A DNA stretch of 64,000 nucleotides from contig NZ_CP064032.1 in assembly GCF_049532905.1 (NCBI RefSeq), forward strand, positions 744,001-808,000, read 5' to 3'. Shown here piece after piece: positions 24,708-32,458 of the stretch. The first letter of the stretch is position 1. Each line of letters begins with the position of its first letter. Made by a program: the position numbers and the translations under genes. A model generated the notes under the pieces. It ran no database searches. It was not told where the DNA came from and saw only the letters and a program-made list of their open reading frames with translations. The stretch comes from Dyella_B nitratireducens (GTDB taxonomy: Bacteria; Pseudomonadota; Gammaproteobacteria; Xanthomonadales; Rhodanobacteraceae).

Positions 24708-25657
24708 GGCAGTACAGCCAATGCGCTCATGCAGCGCGCGTAATGCGACGGGCCGCCGCCAATGCCGATGGCTTCGCTGGGCAACCACAAGCTCCACTGC
24801 CGGCCTTGCGCCAAGGCGTCGCCCAGCCAGCGGGCGAGTCGCGCGATGCGTGCTTCGTTGTCCAGACCGCGCAGATGACGCCAATCCAGTCGCCATTCCT
24901 GATTAGCTTGGGGCTGCTCGTAATCTTTCACCAGCAAGTTTTCATGCCGCGCGCTGGCCTTCCATGCCACGTGACGCATGGAGTCGCCGCTGCGGTAATC
25001 GCGCAGCGAGGCGAGGTCTTCGCCAACATGCAAACGTTGCCTGCGGTGGTCTTCGAGCGGCAGGGTCGGACCGGGGCCAGTGATTTCCGGTCGCGGCCAT
25101 ACAAGCACGGCGTAGTGAGGGTTCACCCAGCTCCATGCGCGAAACAGGCCCATCGGCCAGGTGGTCCAGACACGCAGGCGTGGTATCGACAGCCATCCGC
25201 GATGTTCTGTGGGAATGCTGACGGTAACATCGGTGCGCTCCTTCACGTCGAAAGCTTGTGTCGCTTCGCCGATGTCCAGCCGTACGGCCTGGCGTGCATG
25301 CCTGGCTTCGAAATCGAAGGTGACGTCGATTGGTTCTCCTGCCACGGCATGGCCAGCGCGCACGCCGCGTATGCGCAAGCCGTTCAACGTGCGGAATGCC
25401 ACCAGCATGCTGATCGATGTCGCCGCGCCGAGCAGGCAGGTAAGCAGCAGCCCGGCGTTGTTCGAATAATTGAGGCTGCCGACCATCATCACCAGCAACA
25501 GCAGGGTGAATGCCATGCCGAAACCGGTCGGCACGATATAGATACGCCGGCGGTGCAGTTCGATGGGCAGGTCTTCCTGGCGACGATGCCGGGTCAGGGC
25601 CGGCAGGCGACGCTCGGCCCAATGCTGCAGGCGCTGCCACTGCGCTCGTACGGACAT
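24704..25657 (-). CDS. DUF58 domain-containing protein
   Basis: A 317-residue protein with two membrane helices near residues 42-85 (YIVPTGFGMAFTLLLLVMMV; GLLLTCLLGAATSISMLV), a beta-rich part and then the DUF58 signature LRDYRSGDSMRHVAWKASAR. DUF58 proteins have a von Willebrand A-like fold and are usually encoded beside MoxR ATPases, as here. It starts 6 bp after moxR and overlaps the transglutaminase gene. Confidence 0.93.
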   Translation of the reverse strand: MSVRAQWQRLQHWAERRLPALTRHRRQEDLPIELHRRRIYIVPTGFGMAFTLLLLVMMVGSLNYSNNAGLLLTCLLGAATSISMLVAFRTLNGLRIRGVRAGHAVAGEPIDVTFDFEARHARQAVRLDIGEATQAFDVKERTDVTVSIPTEHRGWLSIPRLRVWTTWPMGLFRAWSWVNPHYAVLVWPRPEITGPGPTLPLEDHRRQRLHVGEDLASLRDYRSGDSMRHVAWKASARHENLLVKDYEQPQANQEWRLDWRHLRGLDNEARIARLARWLGDALAQGRQWSLWLPSEAIGIGGGPSHYARCMSALAVLP

Positions 25658-25663
25658 GTTCCC

Positions 25664-26605
25664 TCAGTCGACGGCGACTTCGTTCAATAAGGTGCGTGCC
25701 AGGGTGTCCCCGCTGGCGCCGCGTGCAGCCACCAATCGATGTGCGGCAAGTGGCACGAACAGCGCCTGCAGATCTTCCGGTAGTACATGGCCGCGATCGC
25801 TCAGCATGGCCCATGCACGCGCCGAAGCCAGCAACGAAAGGCCGGCACGTGGCGAAAGACCCACGCGAATCTCGGGATGACGGCGGCTTGCCGCCAGCAA
25901 GGCTTGCAAATAGTCGAGCAAGGCGGGACTGGTGGTGATGGTCTTCGACTGGCGATTCAATGCGGCAAGGCCAGCGGCATCCAGTTGTGGAACCAGGTGG
26001 GTAAGCAGGTCGCGTCGATCGCTGCCGGTGAGCAGCTCGCGTTCGGCGCTAGCGTCGGGGTAATCCAGCGATACGCGCAACATGAAGCGGTCGAGCTGCG
26101 AATCGGGCAGCGGGAAGGTGCCGGCCAGGTCGAGCGGGTTCTGCGTGGCGACCACGAAGAACGGATCGGGCAGGGCGTGCGTCTGGCCATCGACCGTCAC
26201 TTGCTTCTCGGCCATCGCTTCCAGCAAGGCGCTTTGTGTTTTCGGCGTGGCGCGATTGATTTCATCGGCCAGCAACAGGCCGGCGAATACCGGACCCGGA
26301 TGGAAACGGAACTGTGCCGTCTCGCGCTCGTACATGCTGACCCCGATAATGTCGGACGGCAGCAGGTCGCTGGTGAACTGCACGCGCTGGAAGTCCAGCG
26401 CAAAACTTGCCGCCAGCGCGTGCGCCAGCGTGGTCTTGCCGACGCCGGGTACGTCTTCCAGCAGCAAATGGCCGCCTGCGATCAGGCAGGTGAAAGCCAA
26501 CTTGACCTGGCGTGCTTTGCCGAGCAGCACCTTGTTGACTTGGGCGATGGCGGCGTGAAGGCGCTTTTGCAGGTTTTCATCACGAAGCGGAGTGATGGCT
26601 GACAT
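25664..26605 (-). CDS. MoxR-family AAA+ ATPase
   Basis: A 313-residue AAA+ ATPase. It has Walker A EDVPGVGKTTLA near residue 50, Walker B LLLADEINRATPK, sensor FVVATQNPLDLAGTFPLPDSQLDRF and the C-terminal lid with SPRAGLSLLASARAWA. MoxR proteins act as chaperones in assembling complexes with DUF58/VWA partners. I chose the ATG at 26605; the frame is open to 26689 but that overlaps the divergent GT39 gene. It is the first gene of a four-gene minus-strand operon. Confidence 0.93.
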   Translation of the reverse strand: MSAITPLRDENLQKRLHAAIAQVNKVLLGKARQVKLAFTCLIAGGHLLLEDVPGVGKTTLAHALAASFALDFQRVQFTSDLLPSDIIGVSMYERETAQFRFHPGPVFAGLLLADEINRATPKTQSALLEAMAEKQVTVDGQTHALPDPFFVVATQNPLDLAGTFPLPDSQLDRFMLRVSLDYPDASAERELLTGSDRRDLLTHLVPQLDAAGLAALNRQSKTITTSPALLDYLQALLAASRRHPEIRVGLSPRAGLSLLASARAWAMLSDRGHVLPEDLQALFVPLAAHRLVAARGASGDTLARTLLNEVAVD

Positions 26606-28217
26606 GAGTTTGCGGATGCCGAGGACAGATGGGGAGGGCGGTGTCAGTGTAGTCGCCAGCCTTGCGTGCTGGCGAGCGGCTTTCGTCACACTGTTCCTTG
26701 GCCTGTCTTTGGTGAAGCTGTGGCTTGTCTTGACCGTGCAGCCGTTCGGGGACGAGGCGTTCTATTGGGAGGAAAGCTGTCACCTTGCCTGGGGCTATAG
26801 CGACCTGCCGCCGCTGACGGCCTGGCTGATCCGATTGGGTGAGAGCGTGGCCGGGCATGGACTATTGGGCATGCGGTGGCCGTTTCTGTTGTTGGGCAGT
26901 GCGTTGCCGTGGCTACTGGTGCTGTTCGGCCGGCGTGCGTTCGATACGCGCACCGGTTGGCAAGCCGGCGTGTTGTGCCTATGCCTGCCACTGGCCGGTA
27001 GCCTGGGTGTGATGGCGATGCCGGACGTGCCGCTTACCGTTGCGGGTGTCGTTGCGATGTTCGCATTGCTGCGCGCGATGGATGAGAACCGCCTGCGGGA
27101 TTGGCTGTTGCTAGGCGTGGCGCTTGCCTTCTGCTGGATGAGCCACTATCGCGCCGCCATGTACATGCTGGCCGGTCTGCTGTTGATGTTGCTGACGGCA
27201 CGTGGACGTACGCAATGGCGGCATGCGGGATTCTGGTTGGCAATGATCGTTGCAGCACTGGGATTGGTGCCCTTGCTGATTTCCAATTGGCAGCAACACG
27301 GTGCCGGCATTGCTTTTCAGCTGATCGAGCGCAATCCATGGCGCTTCCATGCGGACGCACTGGTACAGCCGTTGGAGCAGGCGGTGACTTGTACACCGCT
27401 GTTGTATGTCTGTCTGCTATGGGTCGCCTGGCAATGTTGGCGTCGACGTCATCAAGGTAGTCCGTGGGATGTGCTTGCCTTGATGTCGCTCACCTTCATT
27501 GTCGTCTATTTCGTAGCAGGGCTGTTTGCCGACAACGAGCGCTTTCGTGTGCACTGGCCGTTGCCGGGCTATTTGCCTTTGCTTGCGGCCTTGCCGGTGC
27601 TGCTGCATCGATCGGAAGGAATTCGCGTGTGGCGCGTGATGACAGTATGGGGTGCGGTGCTTGCCCTGCTGGTGCAAGTGACAGGATTGATTTACTTGGT
27701 GCTCGTGGCGCATCCGGCTACGGCACAAGCGCTTGGTGCGGCGCGTGTTGTGCCGATAGCTTTTGCCGGTTGGCGTGAAAGTGCCGATATCGCGAACCAG
27801 CAGCTGCGCACGCAGCCGGCCTTGTTGGTGGCGGATAACTTCATGATGGCGGCCGAATTGGATTTCCAGTTTGATGGCCAGCGCGACATCTACACGCTCG
27901 ACAACCCGCTTAACGTGAAATACGGGCGCGCACCGCAGTTGACGATATGGGCGATGGACGAAACCGCGCTTCGTCGCCAACATCCTGGTGCATCGGTTCT
28001 ACTGGTCGTCGATGAAAACGCAGCGCGCGGACGGGATCGTGAGGCGTGGCTGGATTCGCTGTGTGCGCGTATTGATCATTTGCAGCCGGTGCAGCGTTTG
28101 AGTCTACTTGATGGGCGCAAGAGCATTGCGTTCTATCGTGGGCAGGTTGCACGTGTGATACGCGAAAGCCATGCGGGTGATTGTGTGGCTTGGCGTGATT
28201 ACGCGTCGAGCCCGTAG
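26604..28217 (+). CDS. Glycosyltransferase family 39 (ArnT/PMT-like) membrane protein
   Basis: A protein of about 537 residues with some ten or more helices, of the PMT_2/GT39 type that uses polyprenyl-phosphate sugars on the periplasmic side. The first loop has the catalytic-type acidic motif PFGDEAFYWEES near residue 50, then YSDLPPLTAWLIRLGE and MAMPDVPLTVAGVV, as in ArnT relatives. The C-terminal third is a soluble periplasmic part. The start is uncertain: GTG 26592, ATG 26595, ATG 26604 or ATG 26616; the ATG at 26604 has GGAG 11 bp upstream. It is divergent from moxR. The TAG stop lies in the head of a REP element. Confidence 0.88.
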   Translation: MSLRMPRTDGEGGVSVVASLACWRAAFVTLFLGLSLVKLWLVLTVQPFGDEAFYWEESCHLAWGYSDLPPLTAWLIRLGESVAGHGLLGMRWPFLLLGSALPWLLVLFGRRAFDTRTGWQAGVLCLCLPLAGSLGVMAMPDVPLTVAGVVAMFALLRAMDENRLRDWLLLGVALAFCWMSHYRAAMYMLAGLLLMLLTARGRTQWRHAGFWLAMIVAALGLVPLLISNWQQHGAGIAFQLIERNPWRFHADALVQPLEQAVTCTPLLYVCLLWVAWQCWRRRHQGSPWDVLALMSLTFIVVYFVAGLFADNERFRVHWPLPGYLPLLAALPVLLHRSEGIRVWRVMTVWGAVLALLVQVTGLIYLVLVAHPATAQALGAARVVPIAFAGWRESADIANQQLRTQPALLVADNFMMAAELDFQFDGQRDIYTLDNPLNVKYGRAPQLTIWAMDETALRRQHPGASVLLVVDENAARGRDREAWLDSLCARIDHLQPVQRLSLLDGRKSIAFYRGQVARVIRESHAGDCVAWRDYASSP

Positions 28218-28286
28218 GTTGGGGTGCAAACCCCAACATCGACCTGTCGCAAGCATCCTCATGTTGGGGTTTGCACCCCAACCTGC
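28214..28286. repeat. REPIN of the GGGGTGCAAACCCC type
   Basis: Left GTAGGTTGGGGTGCAAACC and right ATGTTGGGGTTTGCACCCC, the latter followed by AACCTGC in which the right GTAG head has one change. The left head supplies the TAG stop of the GT39 gene. The element lies between two convergent genes. Confidence 0.88.
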
Positions 28287-28292
28287 GCAGTA

Positions 28293-28880
28293 CTATGGCA
28301 CCTCGAGGCCAGCATCGCGCAACAGCTTCGCGAGCGCCATCAACGGCAAGCCGATCAACGCCGTGGGATCACTGTTCTCGATGCGCTCAAACAAGCTGAT
28401 GCCAAGCCCTTCGCACTTGAAACTTCCGGCGCAATCCAGTGGTTGTTCGCGCTCGATATAGCGGCCGATTTCTTCAGGTTGTAGATGGCGGAAATGCACG
28501 CGCGTGAGATCCAGGTGCGTGCGGTGTTGTCCGTTGACCGTATCGAGTACGCATACTGCTGTGTGGAAGGAAACGACGCGGCCGGAGCAGGCGCTCAACT
28601 GCTCGTGTGCGCGTTCGGCTGATCCCGGCTTTTCCAGCAGCACGCCATCGAGTTCGGCGACTTGGTCGGAGCCGATCACCAGGGCATCGACTAGGCCATC
28701 GCTGGCGTCGACCGCCTTGGTTTTGGCTAGTCGCATGGCGCGTGCGGCCGGTGTCTCGCCGGCCAGTTCAGTTTCAGAAGTGCCGGGTGCCTGCTGATCG
28801 AAAGCCAGACCCAGCCTGCCAAGAAGTTCGGCGCGGTAGCGAGAGGTGGAACCGAGCACCAGCCGTCGCTGGTCCCTCAT
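28293..28880 (-). CDS. maf: Maf-family nucleotide pyrophosphatase (YceF-like)
   Basis: A 195-residue Maf/HAM1-like enzyme. It has the N-terminal LVLGSTSRYRAELLGRLGL, the SDQVAELDG motif with the catalytic-type aspartate, EKPGSAERAHEQL, and the C-terminal CAGSFKCEGLGISLFERI and IGLPLMAL. The YceF subgroup removes pyrophosphate from 7-methyl-GTP; the placement before yceD-rpmF supports YceF. It is on the opposite strand to yceD, unlike a simple co-directional arrangement. The start overlaps the upstream gene's stop (ATGA). Confidence 0.92.
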   Translation of the reverse strand: MRDQRRLVLGSTSRYRAELLGRLGLAFDQQAPGTSETELAGETPAARAMRLAKTKAVDASDGLVDALVIGSDQVAELDGVLLEKPGSAERAHEQLSACSGRVVSFHTAVCVLDTVNGQHRTHLDLTRVHFRHLQPEEIGRYIEREQPLDCAGSFKCEGLGISLFERIENSDPTALIGLPLMALAKLLRDAGLEVP

Positions 28881-29329
28881 GAATGCGAATCCTGGCGGAT
28901 GTGCTCACGCATGGCAGTGTCCAGTTCGTCCTGCGCATCGCCCAGGGCCTGGAGCAGGGGCTGCAGCCGGTCACGGGTCTGGTCCATGGCCTGTGCGGCG
29001 GCATCCAGTTCCCCTTGGGTGGCGGTAGGAGCGTGGTCGCGGATCCAGATACGCTGTTGCAGCAGGGCACGTAGGCCGGCATCCACCGCGTTGGCGGCTT
29101 CCTGCTCGCTGGCCGCCGGCAGGTCGGGGTTCATCGACATGACAGCATGGGCCTGCTTCAGCTTGAATCGGCACGACTTGAGATCAGCTTCCACCCGGTC
29201 AGCCAGCTCCAGCAGGCGCCGGAGGCTGGCGTTGCGCCGGTTCAGTCGGCGCAGTAGCAAGGCACCCGCGATGGCCACGGCCAGCAGAATGAACAGAGCG
29301 GTCAAGCCGAGCGTAAGGGAAATATCCAA
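28877..29329 (-). CDS. Small membrane-anchored coiled-coil protein, unknown function
   Basis: A 150-residue protein with one N-terminal helix (LGLTALFILLAVAIAGALLL, residues ~7-26), a basic stop-transfer RRLNRRN, and then a heptad-like helical region (LRRLLELADRVEADLKSCRFKLKQ; LDAAAQAMDQTRDRLQPLLQ). This is a YhcB-like layout but without recognisable sequence. It is translationally coupled to maf (4-bp overlap) and divergent from yceD, with a promoter between them. I do not recognise a family. Confidence 0.75.
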   Translation of the reverse strand: MDISLTLGLTALFILLAVAIAGALLLRRLNRRNASLRRLLELADRVEADLKSCRFKLKQAHAVMSMNPDLPAASEQEAANAVDAGLRALLQQRIWIRDHAPTATQGELDAAAQAMDQTRDRLQPLLQALGDAQDELDTAMREHIRQDSHS

Positions 29330-29425
29330 GGGAGGATCGGCTTAGGGCTTAAGATGGGGAGCAGTCTGCCGCATGCGTCCGATCCAGGCAAAGCATGTCG
29401 TCAGGCGATGTGATGGGCCACGCGG

Positions 29426-29454
29426 TTGACTTAACCTCCGGGGAAACTTACTAT
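29426..29454 (+). promoter_or_regulatory. Sigma70-type promoter for yceD-rpmF
   Basis: TTGACT (29426-29431), a 17-bp spacer, then TACTAT (29449-29454). The expected transcription start near 29461-29462 is only two or three bases before the most likely yceD ATG at 29464, so the message would be leaderless or nearly so. Confidence 0.65.
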
Positions 29455-29463
29455 TTCACGGTT

Positions 29464-29982
29464 ATGTCCGCGACACTACCAGAGTCCGTGGACGCTTGGC
29501 GCATGGTTTCCGCGCGGCGTTCGTTCCAGGGGTCCCTACCCATCGCCGCAATGCCTCGCCTCTGCGAGGCATTGGCGGGTGATGCAGGTTCGGCCCAGTA
29601 CCAGCTCGACTTCGGTCGGGACGAGTTCGGCACCGCCTACATCGAGGTTCGCGTCCAGGCGCCCTTGTGGCTGGTCTGCCAGCGCACGCTCGACCCGTTC
29701 GTCATGCCCATCACGGTGGATACCCGTGTGGGTCTGATCCGTTCCGAGCGCGAGGAAGCCGCGCTTCCGGCAGGGTATGAGCCCTTGCTGGTCGACGAGG
29801 ACGACAAGCTGAACCCGATCGATGTGATCGAGGACGAACTGTTGTTGGCACTGCCGCTGGTGCCGGTCAATCCGGACAGCGCAATGCCGGAAGAAGCCAC
29901 ACGCCCGCCGACGGAAGCCATTCCCGCCGAAGAGCGTCCCGATAACCCGTTCGCGGTACTGCGCGAACTCAAGAGCAAATGA
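29464..29982 (+). CDS. yceD: YceD/DUF177 family 23S rRNA accumulation protein
   Basis: A 172-residue protein of the DUF177 family, almost always encoded just before rpmF and linked to 23S rRNA accumulation. It keeps the family pattern: LPESVDAWRMVSARRSFQG start, VRVQAPLWLVCQRTLDPF, an acidic LLVDEDDKLNPIDVIEDELLLALPLVPV, and the NPFAVL ending. The second cysteine of the usual CxxC is replaced (CQRT). The ATG at 29464 matches homologues from memory; a reading from 29395 would start upstream of the promoter. rpmF follows after 19 bp. Confidence 0.9.
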   Translation: MSATLPESVDAWRMVSARRSFQGSLPIAAMPRLCEALAGDAGSAQYQLDFGRDEFGTAYIEVRVQAPLWLVCQRTLDPFVMPITVDTRVGLIRSEREEAALPAGYEPLLVDEDDKLNPIDVIEDELLLALPLVPVNPDSAMPEEATRPPTEAIPAEERPDNPFAVLRELKSK

Positions 29983-30001
29983 TTTAGTTGGAGAAATCAC
30001 C

Positions 30002-30196
30002 ATGGCCGTTCAAAAGAGCCGCAAGACCCCGTCCACCCGCGGCATGCGTCGCTCGCACGACAAGCTGAGCACCGTGCAGTTGGCCACCGATCCGACCAGC
30101 GGCGAAGTGCATCGTCGTCACCACGTGACGGCCGATGGCTACTACCGCGGCAAGAAGGTGATCGAGACCAACGTTGCGGTGGTCGACGAAGACTGA
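30002..30196 (+). CDS. rpmF: 50S ribosomal protein L32
   Basis: A 64-residue basic ribosomal protein. The start MAVQKSRKTPSTRGMRRSHD and the DPTSGEVHRRHHVT and GYYRGKKVI segments are typical of L32. The zinc-binding cysteines seen in some L32 proteins are absent, as in many gammaproteobacteria. A GGAG lies 8 bp upstream. Two hairpins follow the stop codon. Confidence 0.97.
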   Translation: MAVQKSRKTPSTRGMRRSHDKLSTVQLATDPTSGEVHRRHHVTADGYYRGKKVIETNVAVVDED

Positions 30197-30201
30197 TCAG
30201 T

Positions 30202-30253
30202 CGAAACCTCTTGGTTTCGTTCGCAAAGCGGCGCGGCAACGCGCCGCTTTGCG
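30202..30253 (+). other. Tandem hairpins after rpmF
   Basis: First hairpin CGAAACC-TCTT-GGTTTCG (30202-30219), second CGCAAAGCGGCGCG-GCAA-CGCGCCGCTTTGCG (30222-30253), a perfect 14-bp stem closed by a GCAA tetraloop. No T-run follows, so they are more likely to protect the rpmF message end or attenuate reading into fabH than to end transcription outright. plsX, often found here, is absent. Confidence 0.6.
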
Positions 30254-30376
30254 TTCTGCTACGCCGCGGCGCCTATTGAACGGGCTCTCACGGCAACGTA
30301 ACGTTGTGGTCTTGGTGTTTGGGTCACCGTGCAGGGCAGGTGGCTTCAAGCACCTTCGCCCGCTGATGGATACTCA

Positions 30377-31354
30377 ATGACCCAGATCTATTCCCGCATC
30401 GTCGGCACCGGCAGCGCTTTGCCGGAACGTGTTCTTACCAACGCCGATCTCGAAAAATTTGTCGACACCAGCGATGAATGGATTCGCGAACGCACCGGCA
30501 TTCGCCAGCGCCACGTCGCTGCCGATGGGGAGACGACGGGTGATCTGTCCACACTGGCTGCGCAGCGCGCGCTTGACGCCGCGGGCGTCAAGGCATCCGA
30601 ACTCGATCTGATCGTGTTGGGCACCACCACGCCCGACATCATTTTCCCGTCTACCGCATGCCTCGTGCAGCATCGCCTCGGCGCTAACGGTTGCGCGGCG
30701 TTTGACGTGAATGCGGCGTGCTCCGGTTTCGTTTACGCGTTGGGCATCGCGGACAAATTTGTTCGCAGCGGCCAGTCGAAAAAAGTGCTGGTCATCGGCG
30801 CTGAAACGCTCACGCGCATGGTTCGCTGGGAAGAGCGCGAAACCTGCGTGCTGTTCGGCGACGGTGCCGGCGCCGTGGTGCTGGAAGCCTCCAGTGAGCC
30901 CGGTATTTACGCCACCTGCCTGCATGCCGATGGTGGCTACAAAGAGCTGCTCTGGAATCCGGTCGGTGTATCCGTCGGCTTCAAAGATGACGAACCCAAC
31001 CACGGCGTGCGCATCCGCATGTCTGGCCGCGAAGTGTTCAAAGTGGCGGTGAAGACGCTTGATTCGCTGGTCGAAGAGACGCTCAAAGCCGGCAATATGG
31101 AAGCGTCGCAACTGGACTGGTTGATTCCGCACCAAGCCAATCTGCGCATCATCGAAGCCACCGCCAAGCGTCTGAACATGCCGATGGAGCAGGTGATTGT
31201 CACCGTCGACAAGCACGCCAACACGTCGGCTGGCTCCGTACCGCTTGCGCTCGACTTTGCGGTGCGCTCGGGCAAGGTGCAGCGTGGACAGAACCTGTTG
31301 CTGGAAGCCTTCGGCGGCGGCTTTACGTGGGCTTCCGCGTTGTTGCGCTACTGA
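30377..31354 (+). CDS. fabH: 3-oxoacyl-ACP synthase III
   Basis: FabH starts fatty acid chains by condensing acetyl-CoA with malonyl-ACP. The 325-residue product keeps the Cys-His-Asn triad: C115 (NAACSGF), H252 (PHQAN) and N282 (HANTS). Other family marks are GTGSALPERVLTNADLEKFV, RTGIRQRHVA and CVLFGDGAGAVVL. The ATG at 30377 gives the standard N-terminus; the frame is open to 30329 without support. The ribosome binding site is weak. Confidence 0.96.
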   Translation: MTQIYSRIVGTGSALPERVLTNADLEKFVDTSDEWIRERTGIRQRHVAADGETTGDLSTLAAQRALDAAGVKASELDLIVLGTTTPDIIFPSTACLVQHRLGANGCAAFDVNAACSGFVYALGIADKFVRSGQSKKVLVIGAETLTRMVRWEERETCVLFGDGAGAVVLEASSEPGIYATCLHADGGYKELLWNPVGVSVGFKDDEPNHGVRIRMSGREVFKVAVKTLDSLVEETLKAGNMEASQLDWLIPHQANLRIIEATAKRLNMPMEQVIVTVDKHANTSAGSVPLALDFAVRSGKVQRGQNLLLEAFGGGFTWASALLRY

Positions 31355-31388
31355 TTCTGCGCAACGTAGAAACGCGCGGCATGCCGTT

Positions 31389-31412
31389 TACGCAGCCGAA
31401 TACGGCTGCGTA
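31389..31412 (+). other. Hairpin between fabH and fabD
   Basis: TACGCAGCCG (31389-31398) pairs with CGGCTGCGTA (31403-31412) around AATA. It has no T-tract. It sits in a 110-bp gap that is long for this otherwise tight cluster. Confidence 0.45.
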
Positions 31413-31464
31413 CGTCGCGTAGTGATGGCACCATTTCGTTTTTCCTGATGGATTGCGCCTGTTC

Positions 31465-32412
31465 ATGACCCAATCGTCTGCATCGCTCGCTTTCGTTTTT
31501 CCCGGCCAGGGTTCGCAATCGGTCGGCATGCTTGCCGAACTGGCCGCCACCCATGCTGATGTAAAAGTCACGTTCGACGAAGCGTCGCAGGGTGCAGGCG
31601 TCGACCTGTGGGCACTCAGCCAACAGGGGCCGGAAGATCAACTCAATCGCACCGAAAACACGCAGCCGGCCTTGCTCGCGGCCAGCGTGGCAGTGTGGCG
31701 TGTGTGGCAGAAGCTTGGCGGAGCGCAACCGGCGCAATTGTCCGGACACAGCCTGGGCGAATACAGCGCACTCGTTTGCGCGGGCGCCTTGTCGTTGCAT
31801 GATGCGGCGGCACTGGTGGCCGAGCGTGGCCGCTTGATGCAGGCAGCCGTGCCGCCCGGCGTGGGCGCGATGGCCGCCATTCTTGGCGGCGATGACGCGC
31901 AGATTGCTGCTGTGTGCGAAGAAGTTGCGCAAGGGCAGGTTGTTGCGCCGGCCAACTACAACTCGCCTGGCCAACTGGTCATTGCCGGTAACGTTGAGGC
32001 GGTTGATCGCGCGCTGGCAAAGCTCGCCGAACAAGGCATCAAGAAGGCGGTGAAGCTGGCCGTGTCCGTGCCTTCACACACTGCATTGATGCACGAGGCA
32101 GCCGACAGACTTGGTGATTGCATGGCATCCATCGCATGGCAAATGCCTGCGATCTCAGTGGTGCAGAATGCGGAAGCGCGCAGCTATACCTCGGTGGAAG
32201 AGATTCGCGGTGCCTTGCAGCACCAGCTTTATCTGCCGGTGCGCTGGACCGAGTGCGTGCAGGCGCTGGTAGCAGGTGGTGCTGCGCGTTTGGCCGAATG
32301 CGGTCCGGGCAAGGTGTTGGCCGGACTGATCAAGCGCATCGACAAGAGCGTTGAAGCTCGCGCTATCGGCACGCCTGCCGAACTCGATGCCGTACGCAGC
32401 GAGTGGGTCTGA
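31465..32412 (+). CDS. fabD: Malonyl-CoA:ACP transacylase
   Basis: FabD loads malonyl groups on acyl carrier protein. The 315-residue product has the oxyanion-hole start AFVFPGQGSQSVGM, the nucleophile S96 in GHSLGE and the catalytic H205 in SVPSHTALM, plus QLYLPVRWTECVQAL. The start at ATG 31465 is preferred over a TTG at 31453. Confidence 0.96.
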   Translation: MTQSSASLAFVFPGQGSQSVGMLAELAATHADVKVTFDEASQGAGVDLWALSQQGPEDQLNRTENTQPALLAASVAVWRVWQKLGGAQPAQLSGHSLGEYSALVCAGALSLHDAAALVAERGRLMQAAVPPGVGAMAAILGGDDAQIAAVCEEVAQGQVVAPANYNSPGQLVIAGNVEAVDRALAKLAEQGIKKAVKLAVSVPSHTALMHEAADRLGDCMASIAWQMPAISVVQNAEARSYTSVEEIRGALQHQLYLPVRWTECVQALVAGGAARLAECGPGKVLAGLIKRIDKSVEARAIGTPAELDAVRSEWV

Positions 32413-32458
32413 AGTCTTTTTATCTCTTCGAATCACGCCTTACCGAAGGACAGCATGC

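Noticed and set aside
4444..28286. Recurring palindromes considered as a CRISPR array
   Set aside because: Copies are kilobases apart, in inverted pairs, and of the REP type; there are no regular spacers and no cas genes.
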